Assembly (NCBI GenBank): GCA_902524945.1
Contig: CABZFF010000003.1
Span: 59,144-123,143 of the forward strand
From: an uncultured Pelagibacteraceae bacterium
GTDB lineage: Bacteria > Pseudomonadota > Alphaproteobacteria > Pelagibacterales > Pelagibacteraceae
Direction: 5' to 3'
Length of the DNA: 64,000 bases
Shown here piece by piece: positions 34,074 through 42,473 of the stretch; within the stretch, counting starts at the first letter, position 1, and each line of letters starts with the position of its first letter. The notes beneath the pieces are model-generated. The model had not been told where the DNA came from. It searched no databases and saw nothing but the letters and a program-made list of their open reading frames with translations. Position numbers and translations under genes: made by a program.

Positions 34074-34963
34074 GGTACTAACAAATTTACAAATTTATTA
34101 GTTTTTTTGATAATTATTTTTTCATCAAAGCCACAGTTTTCTCCATCAACTTGCGATAATAATTTATCATTAATTCTAAAAATCTTAATTTCTTCAAAAT
34201 CTTTTTTAATGATACTTTTTGTAGAACTTAGATCGCCCTTTGCTAAAATAAGAAAAATATATTGAAGAAGTTTTAACCTGGTTAAATCTTCGAATATAAA
34301 TGCAATTAATTTGCCATCAAATATATCTGTTTCCTTGGTAATATTATATGATCCAGCGTAATACTTAGAGTTAGCACATAAAATCCAATCAGCTAAAACT
34401 TCCTCATTATCAATATCTATTTTCATTTTGTTATTTTTTAGAAATAAAAAATATTGCAAACCTTTTAAAATAAAAATAATTTTACCTAAGTATTTTTTTA
34501 GTTGATTTGTTACCGACTTTACAATTTTTGAGTCGAATCCTATTCCGGCCATTAAAAAAAAATATCTATCATTAATCTTTGCTAAACTTACCTTTTTGAA
34601 ATTTTCAGAAACTAAAACATTGTAGATGTCATTTACTTTATTATTTATTCCAGCTTCAAATTTTAAGATATTGGCAGTTCCTATTGGAATAAAGCCAATT
34701 AATTTTTCATTCAAATCATTTTTAATTATTTCATTAATTGCCAAACTAAATGAACCATCCCCTCCAGCCACAACTAATCTGTCAAATTTTTTTTGTTTCA
34801 AATTTTTATAAATATCCTTAGCTTCAACCTCAGTATAAGATTTAAATATTTCTACTTCATGGTCGATTTTAAGTAACTCTAAAATCTTATTTACTTTTTT
34901 ATCCTTGTGATCAGTGATGTTAGTTTGATTAAATATAATTATAAATTTAAATTTATTTTTCAT
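34070..34963 (-). CDS. Diacylglycerol/lipid kinase family protein (YegS/DgkB type)
   Basis: Soluble lipid kinase fold. VVAGGDGSFSLAINEI near residue 61 is the GGDGT-like ATP-binding motif (here GGDGS), and IGFIPIGTANILKFE near 90 is the conserved GTAND-like motif, with N-I replacing N-D. The C-terminal beta-sandwich includes VDGENCGFDEKIII, the usual DGE segment. 297 residues is normal. The lipid substrate is unknown. It is convergent with ugpQ with a 4-base overlap, putting two phospholipid-turnover genes side by side. Confidence 0.85.
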   Translation of the reverse strand: MKNKFKFIIIFNQTNITDHKDKKVNKILELLKIDHEVEIFKSYTEVEAKDIYKNLKQKKFDRLVVAGGDGSFSLAINEIIKNDLNEKLIGFIPIGTANILKFEAGINNKVNDIYNVLVSENFKKVSLAKINDRYFFLMAGIGFDSKIVKSVTNQLKKYLGKIIFILKGLQYFLFLKNNKMKIDIDNEEVLADWILCANSKYYAGSYNITKETDIFDGKLIAFIFEDLTRLKLLQYIFLILAKGDLSSTKSIIKKDFEEIKIFRINDKLLSQVDGENCGFDEKIIIKKTNKFVNLLVP

Positions 34964-35030
34964 ATTTTAAAATAAACTATTTTAATGCATATTTTCTTGC
35001 AATTTAATTTTACTTGTTGTAATTAACCCC

Positions 35031-35168
35031 ATGGCGAAAAAAAGATATCAGAGAAATTGGTTAGAGAGAAAACTTGATGAATATAACCATACAATGGAGC
35101 TGATTAGAACTATTTTACCTTTCTTAATTCTACTGCTACAAATTTACATACTAACAAAACTCATTTAA
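35031..35168 (+). CDS. 45-residue single-span membrane peptide
   Basis: ATG at 35031, TAA at 35166-35168. The first 27 residues are charged (MAKKRYQRNWLERKLDEYNH...), followed by a single hydrophobic segment (TILPFLILLLQIYIL, residues 28-42) and a short tail. The positive N-terminus implies it faces the cytoplasm. No family recognised. It sits in the 236-base gap between the lipid kinase and the next small membrane-protein gene, about 31 bases upstream of that gene and on the same strand. Confidence 0.5.
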   Translation: MAKKRYQRNWLERKLDEYNHTMELIRTILPFLILLLQIYILTKLI

Positions 35169-35199
35169 CACTTAGCCTAATATCAGCTATAATCTAAAG

Positions 35200-35427
35200 A
35201 TGACTTTGTTGTTTTTATCACTAGCAGGTATCATTGCAATCGTTGTTATTCTTGTATCAGCGAAATTTATTAAAGCAGGGTTTGATGCTAGAGGTGAGGT
35301 TAAAGAGGAACAAAGAAAAGAGCAACTCAAGCAAGAAGACGAAGAAATTTTAGATAAATTAAAAGAAAAAAACCTATCTCCTGAAGACCTTAAAAAAATT
35401 TATGAAGATCTTCAGAAGAAAAAATAG
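35200..35427 (+). CDS. Small membrane-anchored coiled-coil protein
   Basis: 75 residues. An N-terminal membrane segment (LLFLSLAGIIAIVVILVSAKFI, residues 3-24) is followed by a highly charged helical region (VKEEQRKEQLKQEDEEIL) and a short LSPEDLKKIYEDLQKKK tail. This is a typical small membrane-tethered helix protein of unknown function. It lies on the same strand as the upstream 45-residue membrane peptide, possibly as a pair. The following gene is convergent. Confidence 0.6.
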   Translation: MTLLFLSLAGIIAIVVILVSAKFIKAGFDARGEVKEEQRKEQLKQEDEEILDKLKEKNLSPEDLKKIYEDLQKKK

Positions 35428-35436
35428 TCTTGATTA

Positions 35437-36405
35437 TTAAAATAATCCTCTAGGAATTATAAAGTAATGTATCGCAAGCACGATTGCTACCGAAACACTT
35501 AATCCAAATATCATTTTAACAAAGTCTTTTCCAATTAGTGGAAAGACATATTTGAATTTATAATCCTTGTTCATAGTTGAAATTGCCAACTCTCTTCCAC
35601 ACAATAAGCCTACGAACACCCATGTCGTTGACATTGGTAAATCATTCAACTCTTTGAAGTAGAAAAGAACTGCAGCATAAATCACGTTGATGATCGTTGC
35701 TGATCGAGCATATCTCGTTCCAGTTTTTTCTAATACAACCTGTTGTATCGAGCCACCTCTAATATAGAAGATATAAAAAAGAAGAACGGTAAAGTATGTT
35801 ATTACAATTAAAAGTAATGAAAAATCTAATTGTCTAGGTAAGTACACAGCAATGTTTGCAACATCATGTGATAACCAAACCCACCATAACCAGCCTGAAG
35901 ATACCCAAACTGAATTTCGCCAAAAAGCAATCCATTTGTCTCCTTTAACTTCATCAAGTTTCTCATTAATAAATTTAGAAACTGCAATCCAACAGAAGTA
36001 AGCAACTGTTGCCGCTATACCATAACCTACAATACTTTTTACAAGCATTTTTTCCAAAACAACTGTTGAGGCAAAGGCAGATAAAACTAAAAAAGTTGTA
36101 GATACTGGGATACCTATTCTTGTTAGTGCCAATAGAATTGCAGGAGCGACTGCGTGGTACCATTGAATTTCTTGGAAAGGTATTCTTGTTAATCTTCCGT
36201 AAGAAATATCTCCATCATAACTGTACCAACCCCATGTTATTGCAACAATCATTACTAGTGATGCAGCACTTGCGAGTGTGTACCATTTAAACCATTTTTG
36301 CTTTGAGGCAATAAAAGTTCCGAGTGTTTGTATAGAGTCGTTAGCGATTACACTATAACCTGCTAATCCGAACCCTATAATCGTGTATATTAAACTAAGT
36401 TCCAT
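35437..36405 (-). CDS. PiT-family-like transporter (inorganic phosphate transporter fold)
   Basis: 322-residue, highly hydrophobic protein with about 8-9 spans. It carries two copies of the PiT-type repeat landmarks: ANDSIQTLGTFI near residue 21 (usually GANDxANAxGT), GIPVSTTFLVLSAF near 98 and LPMSTTWVFVGLLCGREL near 258 (usually PxSTTHxxxGxxxG). These support an ion-coupled phosphate or related anion carrier, but the His of STTH is missing (STTF, STTW) and the protein is short. AAAGGAAATA before the ATG is a reasonable ribosome site. Its closeness to ugp genes suggests phosphorus acquisition. Confidence 0.7.
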   Translation of the reverse strand: MELSLIYTIIGFGLAGYSVIANDSIQTLGTFIASKQKWFKWYTLASAASLVMIVAITWGWYSYDGDISYGRLTRIPFQEIQWYHAVAPAILLALTRIGIPVSTTFLVLSAFASTVVLEKMLVKSIVGYGIAATVAYFCWIAVSKFINEKLDEVKGDKWIAFWRNSVWVSSGWLWWVWLSHDVANIAVYLPRQLDFSLLLIVITYFTVLLFYIFYIRGGSIQQVVLEKTGTRYARSATIINVIYAAVLFYFKELNDLPMSTTWVFVGLLCGRELAISTMNKDYKFKYVFPLIGKDFVKMIFGLSVSVAIVLAIHYFIIPRGLF

Positions 36406-36674
36406 ATTATTTCCTTTTTGTCATTTTTTTATTGTTATTCTTGACATCCGAATCGTCATACTTAATAGAACTTTTAAAGGATGTTAAAAATTAATCTAGT
36501 AAAGAATTTATTAATTTTTTTTTTTAATAGGACTTGGATCGCTTATAAAAATTATTTGACTAATTGCAAATTAATTTTCTTTTATTAAGAATAATTATCT
36601 TAAAAATTTAATAACATTATATTTCAAAAAATTTAATCAAAAATAAACTAGTTTCACGTGTTCATTTCACGGGA
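36406..36674. other. 269-base gap without a recognised gene
   Basis: Lies between the MIP-channel stop codon and the start of the PiT-like gene; both genes are leftward. It is very AT-rich, with an 11-T run near 36518-36528 and a direct repeat of TTTCACG near 36652-36670. It must hold the promoter of the PiT-like gene. A loose resemblance to a Pho box near 36440-36460 is too poor to claim. No open frame of convincing quality was seen. Confidence 0.5.
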
Positions 36675-37325
36675 TTATTTTTTGAAAAAAATTTTCTGAA
36701 TTATAAATAAAGCTAAAAAAGCACCGATAATTTCTGCAACTATGTAAGTAGGTGTATTTAAATAGTTTATACCTGTAAATGTATCAGTGAAAGTTCTAGC
36801 TAATGCAACCGCAGGGTTAGCAAAAGAAGTTGATGAAGTAAACCAATACCCAGCAGTAATATAAGTTGCAACGGATGCAGCAACTGCAACAGTTCCATTT
36901 TTAAGTGAACCAAAAATTATGAAAATTAAACCAAAAGTTGCTATAACTTCTGCAATAAAAATATTAAACCCTGGTCTAGCTTTGCTTGATAATTCTATAA
37001 AGGGTAAATCAAACATGAAATTTGCGAGCACTACTCCCAATAAACATCCTAAAATTTGGGCACTTATATAAGTAAAAATTAAGTCTTTTTTAATTTTTTT
37101 TGTGAAATACATTGTCATTGTAACAACAGGATTAAAGTGAGCTCCAGAAATATTTGCAATTGAATTTATTAAAACAAATAATCCTGCGCCAGTTGCAATA
37201 GTATTAGCTAATAACATGACGGCAAAGTCTCTAGTCAAATTTTGAGCCATTATCCCAGAACCAACTATGATCATGACTAAAAAAGCACTACCTATAAATT
37301 CACCTATAAATATTCTATTTTTCAT
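36675..37325 (-). CDS. MIP-family channel (aquaporin/glyceroporin-like)
   Basis: Six hydrophobic spans in 216 residues. The two pore motifs are SGAHFNPVVTM near residue 58 (NPV instead of NPA) and SFANPAVALARTF near 172 (intact NPA). The second-loop TSFANPAVALAR retains the pore arginine. Short MIP proteins with one altered NPA are common in bacteria and may pass glycerol, other small polyols or uncharged arsenite; nothing here decides which. It overlaps the upstream 75-residue membrane-protein gene by 4 bases. Confidence 0.82.
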   Translation of the reverse strand: MKNRIFIGEFIGSAFLVMIIVGSGIMAQNLTRDFAVMLLANTIATGAGLFVLINSIANISGAHFNPVVTMTMYFTKKIKKDLIFTYISAQILGCLLGVVLANFMFDLPFIELSSKARPGFNIFIAEVIATFGLIFIIFGSLKNGTVAVAASVATYITAGYWFTSSTSFANPAVALARTFTDTFTGINYLNTPTYIVAEIIGAFLALFIIQKIFFKK

Positions 37326-37549
37326 TGAAGTAACAATTGATAGAATCCTATTAAAAATAAAGGAATTTGTAATCCGAAGTTTGTAAGAATAGCTTTATCT
37401 TTTGATAAAAAACCAGCAATAGTCCAGCCTACAACTCCAGCACCATGAAACATTATATTTACTGGATAAATATTTAAGTTAGTCAATAGTATTCCCGTTA
37501 AGACTAAAAAAGTACTTAACCACTTAAGGTATTTTTTAATAAATTCCAT
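37322..37549 (-). CDS. Small membrane protein (75 aa) coupled to the MIP channel
   Basis: Three short hydrophobic segments: about residues 9-25 (WLSTFLVLTGILLTNLN), 32-48 (IMFHGAGVVGWTIAGFL) and 55-74 (LTNFGLQIPLFLIGFYQLLL). Similar short proteins are recorded in alphaproteobacteria as a domain of unknown function, I believe; I cannot assign a role. The 4-base overlap with the channel gene implies joint translation, so an accessory role to the channel is reasonable. Confidence 0.6.
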   Translation of the reverse strand: MEFIKKYLKWLSTFLVLTGILLTNLNIYPVNIMFHGAGVVGWTIAGFLSKDKAILTNFGLQIPLFLIGFYQLLLQ

Positions 37550-37560
37550 TTGTATTTAAA

Positions 37561-38052
37561 TTAACCTGAGGCTTTAACTTTTTTCTCGATAAATTCTGGA
37601 ATTTCATCACCAAGATCATCGTCTTTTTGATTTTTAGGTTGAAAGGCATACAAAACATGAAGCTTGCAATAAGGAAAATCTCCTTCAGGTTTTCTACCAC
37701 AAAAATAGAATTTCTCCTCATTTGGATGACCGATAGGCCACTTGCACGTTTCATCTGTAAGTTCTTCAAGAGATTTAGGGTTTTCTGGCTCGAAGTTTTT
37801 ATCTAATAAAATTGATTGAAATTTAGCTTTTCTTGATGTTGGTGCTGGTCCTCTTCTAATCTGCTTATTATCATTGGTTCTAGGTGAATTAGATTGTTTA
37901 GAAGGGGCTCTAGCTTCTAAATTTAACCTATGAGCTTTTCCAATGACTGCGTTTCTAGTAGTGTCACCTAATGCTTCGGCTATCTGACTTGCAGTATGCC
38001 CTTTTGACCAGAGTTCTTTTAATTTAGCGACTTTTTCTTCTGTCCAACTCAT
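37561..38052 (-). CDS. gcrA: GcrA cell-cycle regulator
   Basis: Alphaproteobacterial transcription co-activator that binds sigma-70 and methylated GAnTC sites in Caulobacter. The N-terminal HTH (MSWTEEKVAKLKELWSKG, ASQIAEALG, TRNAVIGKAHRL) occupies residues 1-45. The C-terminal sigma-interacting region carries CKWPIGHP and FPYCKLH near 115-145. 163 residues is normal. It precedes the 75-residue membrane-protein gene by 11 bases. Its presence strongly supports an alphaproteobacterial source. Confidence 0.93.
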   Translation of the reverse strand: MSWTEEKVAKLKELWSKGHTASQIAEALGDTTRNAVIGKAHRLNLEARAPSKQSNSPRTNDNKQIRRGPAPTSRKAKFQSILLDKNFEPENPKSLEELTDETCKWPIGHPNEEKFYFCGRKPEGDFPYCKLHVLYAFQPKNQKDDDLGDEIPEFIEKKVKASG

Positions 38053-38188
38053 AGTATATAATTACAATATTTAGTAATTATTAAAAACTTAGGGCATAAT
38101 ATTGGGGTTTAAAACATTAAAACGCATCAAAGCTGTGAGTAGATTTAGTTTTGCACAGTTTTTTTAATAACAGGTTATAAGACTATCA

Positions 38189-39001
38189 ATGGTTGAAATT
38201 TCGAAAAAATATAAAATTGGAAAAAGAAGATTTGGATTAATTAATTGGTATGGAACATGGACTTTATACAAAAAAGAAGTTCTTAGATTCTTAATTGTGT
38301 GGATACAAACTATCTTTTCTCCACTAGTTTCATCTTTACTCTTTTTACTTGTTTTATCTTTAGCTATTGGAACAGATAGAGGCGATGTTCTTGGAGTGCC
38401 TTTTATAACTTTTTTAGCGCCTGGGTTGATTTCAATGCAGGTAATTCAGCAATCCTTTTCTCATTCTTCGTCATCTTTTATGATTAAAAAAATTGATGGA
38501 ACTATAGTTGATTTATTGTTTGCTCCCCTATCTGCTGGAGAAGTTATTTTCTCAATTTCTCTTGCAGCTGTAACAAGAAGCGTAGTAATTGGAATAGTTT
38601 CTATTGTTGTATTTCATCTAATTATTGATATTGAAATAAAAAACTATTTAACGCTTATTGCATTCACATTGCTTTCTTCTTTTGTTTTAGGAAACATAGG
38701 AATAATCGCTGGGTTATGGGCTGAAAAATTTGATCATATGGCGACAGTTACTAATTTTGTAATAGTTCCATTGTCTTTCTTGTCAGGAACGTTTTATTCA
38801 ATAGAAAGACTTCCTGATATTTTGCAAGCAGTAAGCAAAGCAAATCCCTTTTTTTATATGATTGATGGTTTTAGATATAGTTTTATTGGTACTTCAGATG
38901 GTTCAATTTCTATTGGCTTAGTATATTTAACTGCTTTAAGCTTTGTTAGCTGGTTTGTTTGTTATTTATTGTATAAAAAAGGTTATAAAATTAAATCATG
39001 A
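38189..39001 (+). CDS. ABC-2 type transporter permease
   Basis: 270 residues with about six spans. The ABC-2 signature region is visible: FLAPGLISMQVIQQSF near residue 79, LSFLSGTFYSIERLPDILQ near 194 and ANPFFYMIDGFRYSF near 220, typical of YadH/NodJ-like permeases. No ATPase partner is encoded next to it, so the pair must be split or the partner lies outside this locus. Its stop overlaps the start of argD by 4 bases, an unusual operon partner. Confidence 0.87.
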   Translation: MVEISKKYKIGKRRFGLINWYGTWTLYKKEVLRFLIVWIQTIFSPLVSSLLFLLVLSLAIGTDRGDVLGVPFITFLAPGLISMQVIQQSFSHSSSSFMIKKIDGTIVDLLFAPLSAGEVIFSISLAAVTRSVVIGIVSIVVFHLIIDIEIKNYLTLIAFTLLSSFVLGNIGIIAGLWAEKFDHMATVTNFVIVPLSFLSGTFYSIERLPDILQAVSKANPFFYMIDGFRYSFIGTSDGSISIGLVYLTALSFVSWFVCYLLYKKGYKIKS

Positions 39002-40161
39002 GTAAAATTTTAAATACTTATAACAGAAAAAAAATCTCTTTTTCAAAAGGAAAAGGAAGTTTCTTATATACAACGAATGGAAAGAAATATTTAGATTTCG
39101 TTCAAGGAATTGCTGTTAATTGCCTTGGCCATGCTAATAACCATTTAATTAAATCAATAAATAAACAATCAAAAAAATTATGGCATGTTTCAAACGTTTT
39201 TACTATCCCTGAGCAAGAGAAATTAGCAAAAAGATTAGCACAAAAAACATTTGCAGATTATGTAACTTTTCAAAATTCTGGTGCTGAGGCAACAGAGGCA
39301 GCTATTAAATTTGCTAGAAGATATTTTTATTCAAAAGGTCAACCAAGAAAAAATAGAGTTCTTTGTATAAATAATAGTTTCCATGGAAGAACTATCGCAG
39401 CTATATTTGCCAGCAATAGTAAAAAAGCAATTGAAGGTTTTAAACCTAAAGTAGACGGTTTTGATCACTTTAACTTTGGTGATCACAAAGGTTTAGAGAA
39501 AGCGATAACTAGCAGAACAGCTGCTATCATGGTCGAGACAATTATGGGCGAAGGGGGCATAAAAGTTATTCCAGATTTTTGCCTTAAGGGCTTAAGAAAA
39601 CTATGTAATAAGAAAAAAATTTTATTAATTCTTGATGAAGTACAATGCGGTATTGGAAGAAGTGGCAAATTTTTCGCCTTTGAATATGCAAAAATAAAAC
39701 CCGATATTGTTCCAATAGCAAAAGGTATTGGCGGTGGTTTTCCAATAGGTGCAGTTTTAGTTAATAAAAAAGTAGCATCAGGCATGAAGCCGGGAACTCA
39801 TGGATCAACATTTGGTGGAAACCCATTAGCAATGAGCGCTGGAAATGCGGTGATGGATATAATTTTTAAAAAAGGTTTCTTAAACAATGTAAATAAAAAT
39901 GGAAAATATTTTATAAATCAACTTGATAAAATTAAAAATAAGTATCCCAAAGTAATTAAAGAAGTAAGAGGTAAAGGACTGCTCATTGGACTTTGTCTTC
40001 ACGTAAATCAAGCTAAATTTATTCAAAAACTTTTAGATAATAATTTGCTAACAGTAAGAGCTGCTGAAAATGTTGTCAGACTTTTGCCTCCTTTAAATGT
40101 AACAAAGAGCGAGATAAACTTAGGTTTAAAAATAATAGAGAAAGTTTGCAAAAAATTTTAA
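38998..40161 (+). CDS. argD: Acetylornithine aminotransferase
   Basis: PLP-dependent class III aminotransferase of arginine synthesis (and often of lysine synthesis). QNSGAEATEAAIKFAR near 95, FHGRT near 128, ETIMGEGGI near 182, LILDEVQCGIGRSGKFFAFEY near 208 (PLP-contacting Asp) and AKGIGGGFPIGAV near 240 with the PLP lysine. THGSTFGGNPLAMSAG follows. 387 residues is normal. It is directly followed by argF with no spacer. Confidence 0.92.
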   Translation: MSKILNTYNRKKISFSKGKGSFLYTTNGKKYLDFVQGIAVNCLGHANNHLIKSINKQSKKLWHVSNVFTIPEQEKLAKRLAQKTFADYVTFQNSGAEATEAAIKFARRYFYSKGQPRKNRVLCINNSFHGRTIAAIFASNSKKAIEGFKPKVDGFDHFNFGDHKGLEKAITSRTAAIMVETIMGEGGIKVIPDFCLKGLRKLCNKKKILLILDEVQCGIGRSGKFFAFEYAKIKPDIVPIAKGIGGGFPIGAVLVNKKVASGMKPGTHGSTFGGNPLAMSAGNAVMDIIFKKGFLNNVNKNGKYFINQLDKIKNKYPKVIKEVRGKGLLIGLCLHVNQAKFIQKLLDNNLLTVRAAENVVRLLPPLNVTKSEINLGLKIIEKVCKKF

Positions 40162-41088
40162 ATGAAAAACTTTATAAATATCTCTGACTGTTCTTCAGTA
40201 GAGCTTAGAGCGATTATTGAAGAAGCAAAGAAGAGAAAACAAAATAGATCTGGATTAAATAAATCTGCGCCTGATGAAGATAAGCCCTTTGAAGGTAAGT
40301 CGATGGCTATGATTTTTGAGAAACCCTCAACTAGAACAAGAATGTCATTTGATATTGCTGTTAAGCAATTAGGTGGGTCATCAATTATTTTAAATCCGGA
40401 TGGAATACACTATGGAAAGGGAGAGGAGACTTTAAAAGATACGGCAAAAGTTTTATCGGAGTATGTTGATATTGTTATGTTGAGAACTTCATCTCACAAA
40501 AATTTGGAGGAGTTCGGAAGGCATTTAGATATCCCAATTATTAATGGTCTTTCTGATGTAAGTCATCCTTGTCAAATTATGTCTGACATTCTTACTTACG
40601 AAGAAAGCAATGGTTCCATTGAGGGCAAAACTGTTACTTGGATTGGAGATGGTAATAATAATATGTCAAATTCCTTGATAGAAGCTGCAGGGAAATTTAA
40701 TTTTAAACTTAATATTGGTTGTCCAAAAAAATATTCTCCAAATAAAAATATATTGAAGTTGGCAAAAAAAGAGAAAGTAAAATTAACAATTACTTCAAAA
40801 CCTTTAGAAGCGGCTACAGGTGCTGATTGTGTAATGACTGACAAATGGGTTTCAATGAATGATAAAGTAAATAAAGTTTCTAAAAAGAAAACTTTAAAAC
40901 CTTACCAGGTTAATAAGAAATTAATGAGCAAAGCTAATTCAGATGCTATTTTTATGCACTGCCTTCCAGTAGGAAGAGGAGAAGAGGTTACAAATGAAGT
41001 AATAGATGGAAACCAATCAGTAGTTTGGAGACAAGCACTTAATAGAGTGCATGCTCAAAAAAGTATTATTAAATGGTGTATCGATTAG
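40162..41088 (+). CDS. argF: Ornithine carbamoyltransferase
   Basis: Makes citrulline from ornithine and carbamoyl phosphate. The carbamoyl-phosphate motif EKPSTRTRMSF is near residue 53, SHPCQIMSDILT near 133, WIGDGNNNMSNS near 159, TDKWVSM near 226, and the ornithine loop HCLPVGRGEEVT near 272. 308 residues is normal. It starts one base after the argD stop and overlaps the convergent cytochrome gene by 4 bases. Confidence 0.94.
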   Translation: MKNFINISDCSSVELRAIIEEAKKRKQNRSGLNKSAPDEDKPFEGKSMAMIFEKPSTRTRMSFDIAVKQLGGSSIILNPDGIHYGKGEETLKDTAKVLSEYVDIVMLRTSSHKNLEEFGRHLDIPIINGLSDVSHPCQIMSDILTYEESNGSIEGKTVTWIGDGNNNMSNSLIEAAGKFNFKLNIGCPKKYSPNKNILKLAKKEKVKLTITSKPLEAATGADCVMTDKWVSMNDKVNKVSKKKTLKPYQVNKKLMSKANSDAIFMHCLPVGRGEEVTNEVIDGNQSVVWRQALNRVHAQKSIIKWCID

Positions 41089-41630
41089 GGTAAAGGTTTT
41101 GGATTATCACCTTTGGAGTTCATATATAAAATAACTGACGCTCTGTCTTTTTCTTTTCTAAGTCCGGCAAAAGCCATTTTAGTTCCTTTAATATATGCTT
41201 GCGGTTTAATTAAGTAACTATTCATTTCTTCAAAAGACCATTCTTTCGCATAAGCAACCATTGCTTTAGAATATTTATAATCACTAACTGAACCGGCTGT
41301 TCTTCCAATCACATTCCATAAATTTGGACCTATCATGTTTTTTCCTCCAGCTGCAATCATGTGACAAGCGCTACATTTTTTAAAAACTTTTTCTCCGTGT
41401 GCTAAGTCTCCCATAGCCAATAAAGCTTTTATATCCACTGCTTCTGGAACCTTTTCTGAAGACTCAGTCGTGCTGCTAGTTGAGGCAACTTCTAATCCTT
41501 CAACTTTATAGGCCGTTTGCTCAGGTTTCTCTACGTGGAATAATATGTCTGTGAATTTTCCAATACCAATAACAATTAGGGCCGTTAGAAGGACTGCGGC
41601 TATTATTTTATTTATTTCAAAACTATCCAT
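41085..41630 (-). CDS. Membrane-anchored class I cytochrome c (CycM/c552-like)
   Basis: Electron carrier between the bc1 complex and terminal oxidase. Residues about 9-26 (AAVLLTALIVIGIGKFTD) form an N-terminal anchor that is not cleaved. A Ser/Thr-rich linker (STSSTTESSEK) precedes the heme domain. Heme-binding CSACH is near residue 86, GPNLWNVIGR near 101, and GTKMAFAGL near 149 gives the axial Met. 181 residues matches CycM-type proteins of alphaproteobacteria. Its stop overlaps that of argF. Confidence 0.88.
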   Translation of the reverse strand: MDSFEINKIIAAVLLTALIVIGIGKFTDILFHVEKPEQTAYKVEGLEVASTSSTTESSEKVPEAVDIKALLAMGDLAHGEKVFKKCSACHMIAAGGKNMIGPNLWNVIGRTAGSVSDYKYSKAMVAYAKEWSFEEMNSYLIKPQAYIKGTKMAFAGLRKEKDRASVILYMNSKGDNPKPLP

Positions 41631-41701
41631 AATTTTGGTAAGTATTTATCAGACATATAACACGAGTTTTAAAAAAAAAACTTAAAATTACCAAATTTTT
41701 T

Positions 41702-41718
41702 TGCGTCTCTAGGACGCA
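41702..41718 (+). promoter_or_regulatory. Short hairpin just upstream of the kdsB start codon
   Basis: A 6-bp GC-containing stem (TGCGTC / GACGCA) with a 5-base loop, ending 5 bases before the kdsB ATG and preceded by a T-rich stretch. It occupies the position where a ribosome site would be, and no Shine-Dalgarno sequence is visible. It could affect translation of kdsB or simply be a promoter-proximal structure. Confidence 0.4.
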
Positions 41719-41723
41719 TAATT

Positions 41724-42473
41724 ATGAATAAAACTGCAATAATAATACCTTCAAGATTAGGTGCTCAAAGATTACCTAACAAACCTCTTAAACTTATAAA
41801 AAATAAGGAGATGATTCTCCACGTTTATGAGGCAGCAAAGCAGTCTAATGTAGGAGATGTTTTAATAGCCACACCGGATCAACAAATAGTTAATTTAATA
41901 AAAAACTTTGGAGGAACAGCAATATTAACAGCCTCCAACCATGAAACAGGAACAGATAGAGTCTTTGAAGTTTTTGAAAAAACTTTAAAAAGTAAACCTA
42001 ATTTTATTATAAATCTTCAAGGAGATATGCCTAACCTCGAGCCCGAGGTGATCAAAAATTTAATAGATTATATGAGTTTAGGTAAGTGTGATATAGGAAC
42101 CTTGGCAAGTGAATTGAGTTCTCCTTCCGAACTTGAGGATCCAAATATTGTAAAAGTTTTAGTTAAAGAAAAAATCAGGCCAGGTATGTTCATAGAAGCT
42201 TTAGATTTTGTTAGAAACTATCCCCCTGATAGTAAACCTGATAGTAAAAAAGTGTACCATCATATAGGCATTTATGGTTTTACCAATAAAGCATTGGTAA
42301 AATTTGTATCGTTGAAAAGATCAAAACTTGAATTAGAAAGAAAATTAGAGCAATTAAGAGCAATGGAGAATAAAATGTCAATTCATGTTGGCTATATCAA
42401 TTCATGCCCATTAAGTATAGATACTGAACAAGATTTAATTAAAATTAAAAATTTAATGGAAAAAAATGACTAA
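41724..42473 (+). CDS. kdsB: 3-deoxy-manno-octulosonate cytidylyltransferase
   Basis: Activates Kdo as CMP-Kdo for LPS core synthesis. IIPSRLGAQRLPNKPL near residue 7 is the CTP-binding motif, ILTASNHETGTDRVFE near 72, INLQGDMPNLEPEVI near 97, and HHIGIYGFTNKALVKF near 180 are the family signatures. 249 residues is normal. It overlaps pheA by 8 bases. A small hairpin lies just before its ATG. With kdsD and lptBC it indicates that LPS is made. Confidence 0.94.
   Translation: MNKTAIIIPSRLGAQRLPNKPLKLIKNKEMILHVYEAAKQSNVGDVLIATPDQQIVNLIKNFGGTAILTASNHETGTDRVFEVFEKTLKSKPNFIINLQGDMPNLEPEVIKNLIDYMSLGKCDIGTLASELSSPSELEDPNIVKVLVKEKIRPGMFIEALDFVRNYPPDSKPDSKKVYHHIGIYGFTNKALVKFVSLKRSKLELERKLEQLRAMENKMSIHVGYINSCPLSIDTEQDLIKIKNLMEKND

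Noticed and set aside
36436..36470. Possible Pho box upstream of the PiT-like gene
   Set aside because: The two half-sites match the CTGTCAT consensus poorly and the spacing is off by one to two bases.
37536..37769. Leftward 77-codon frame within gcrA
   Set aside because: It is an alternative frame inside the well-supported gcrA gene.
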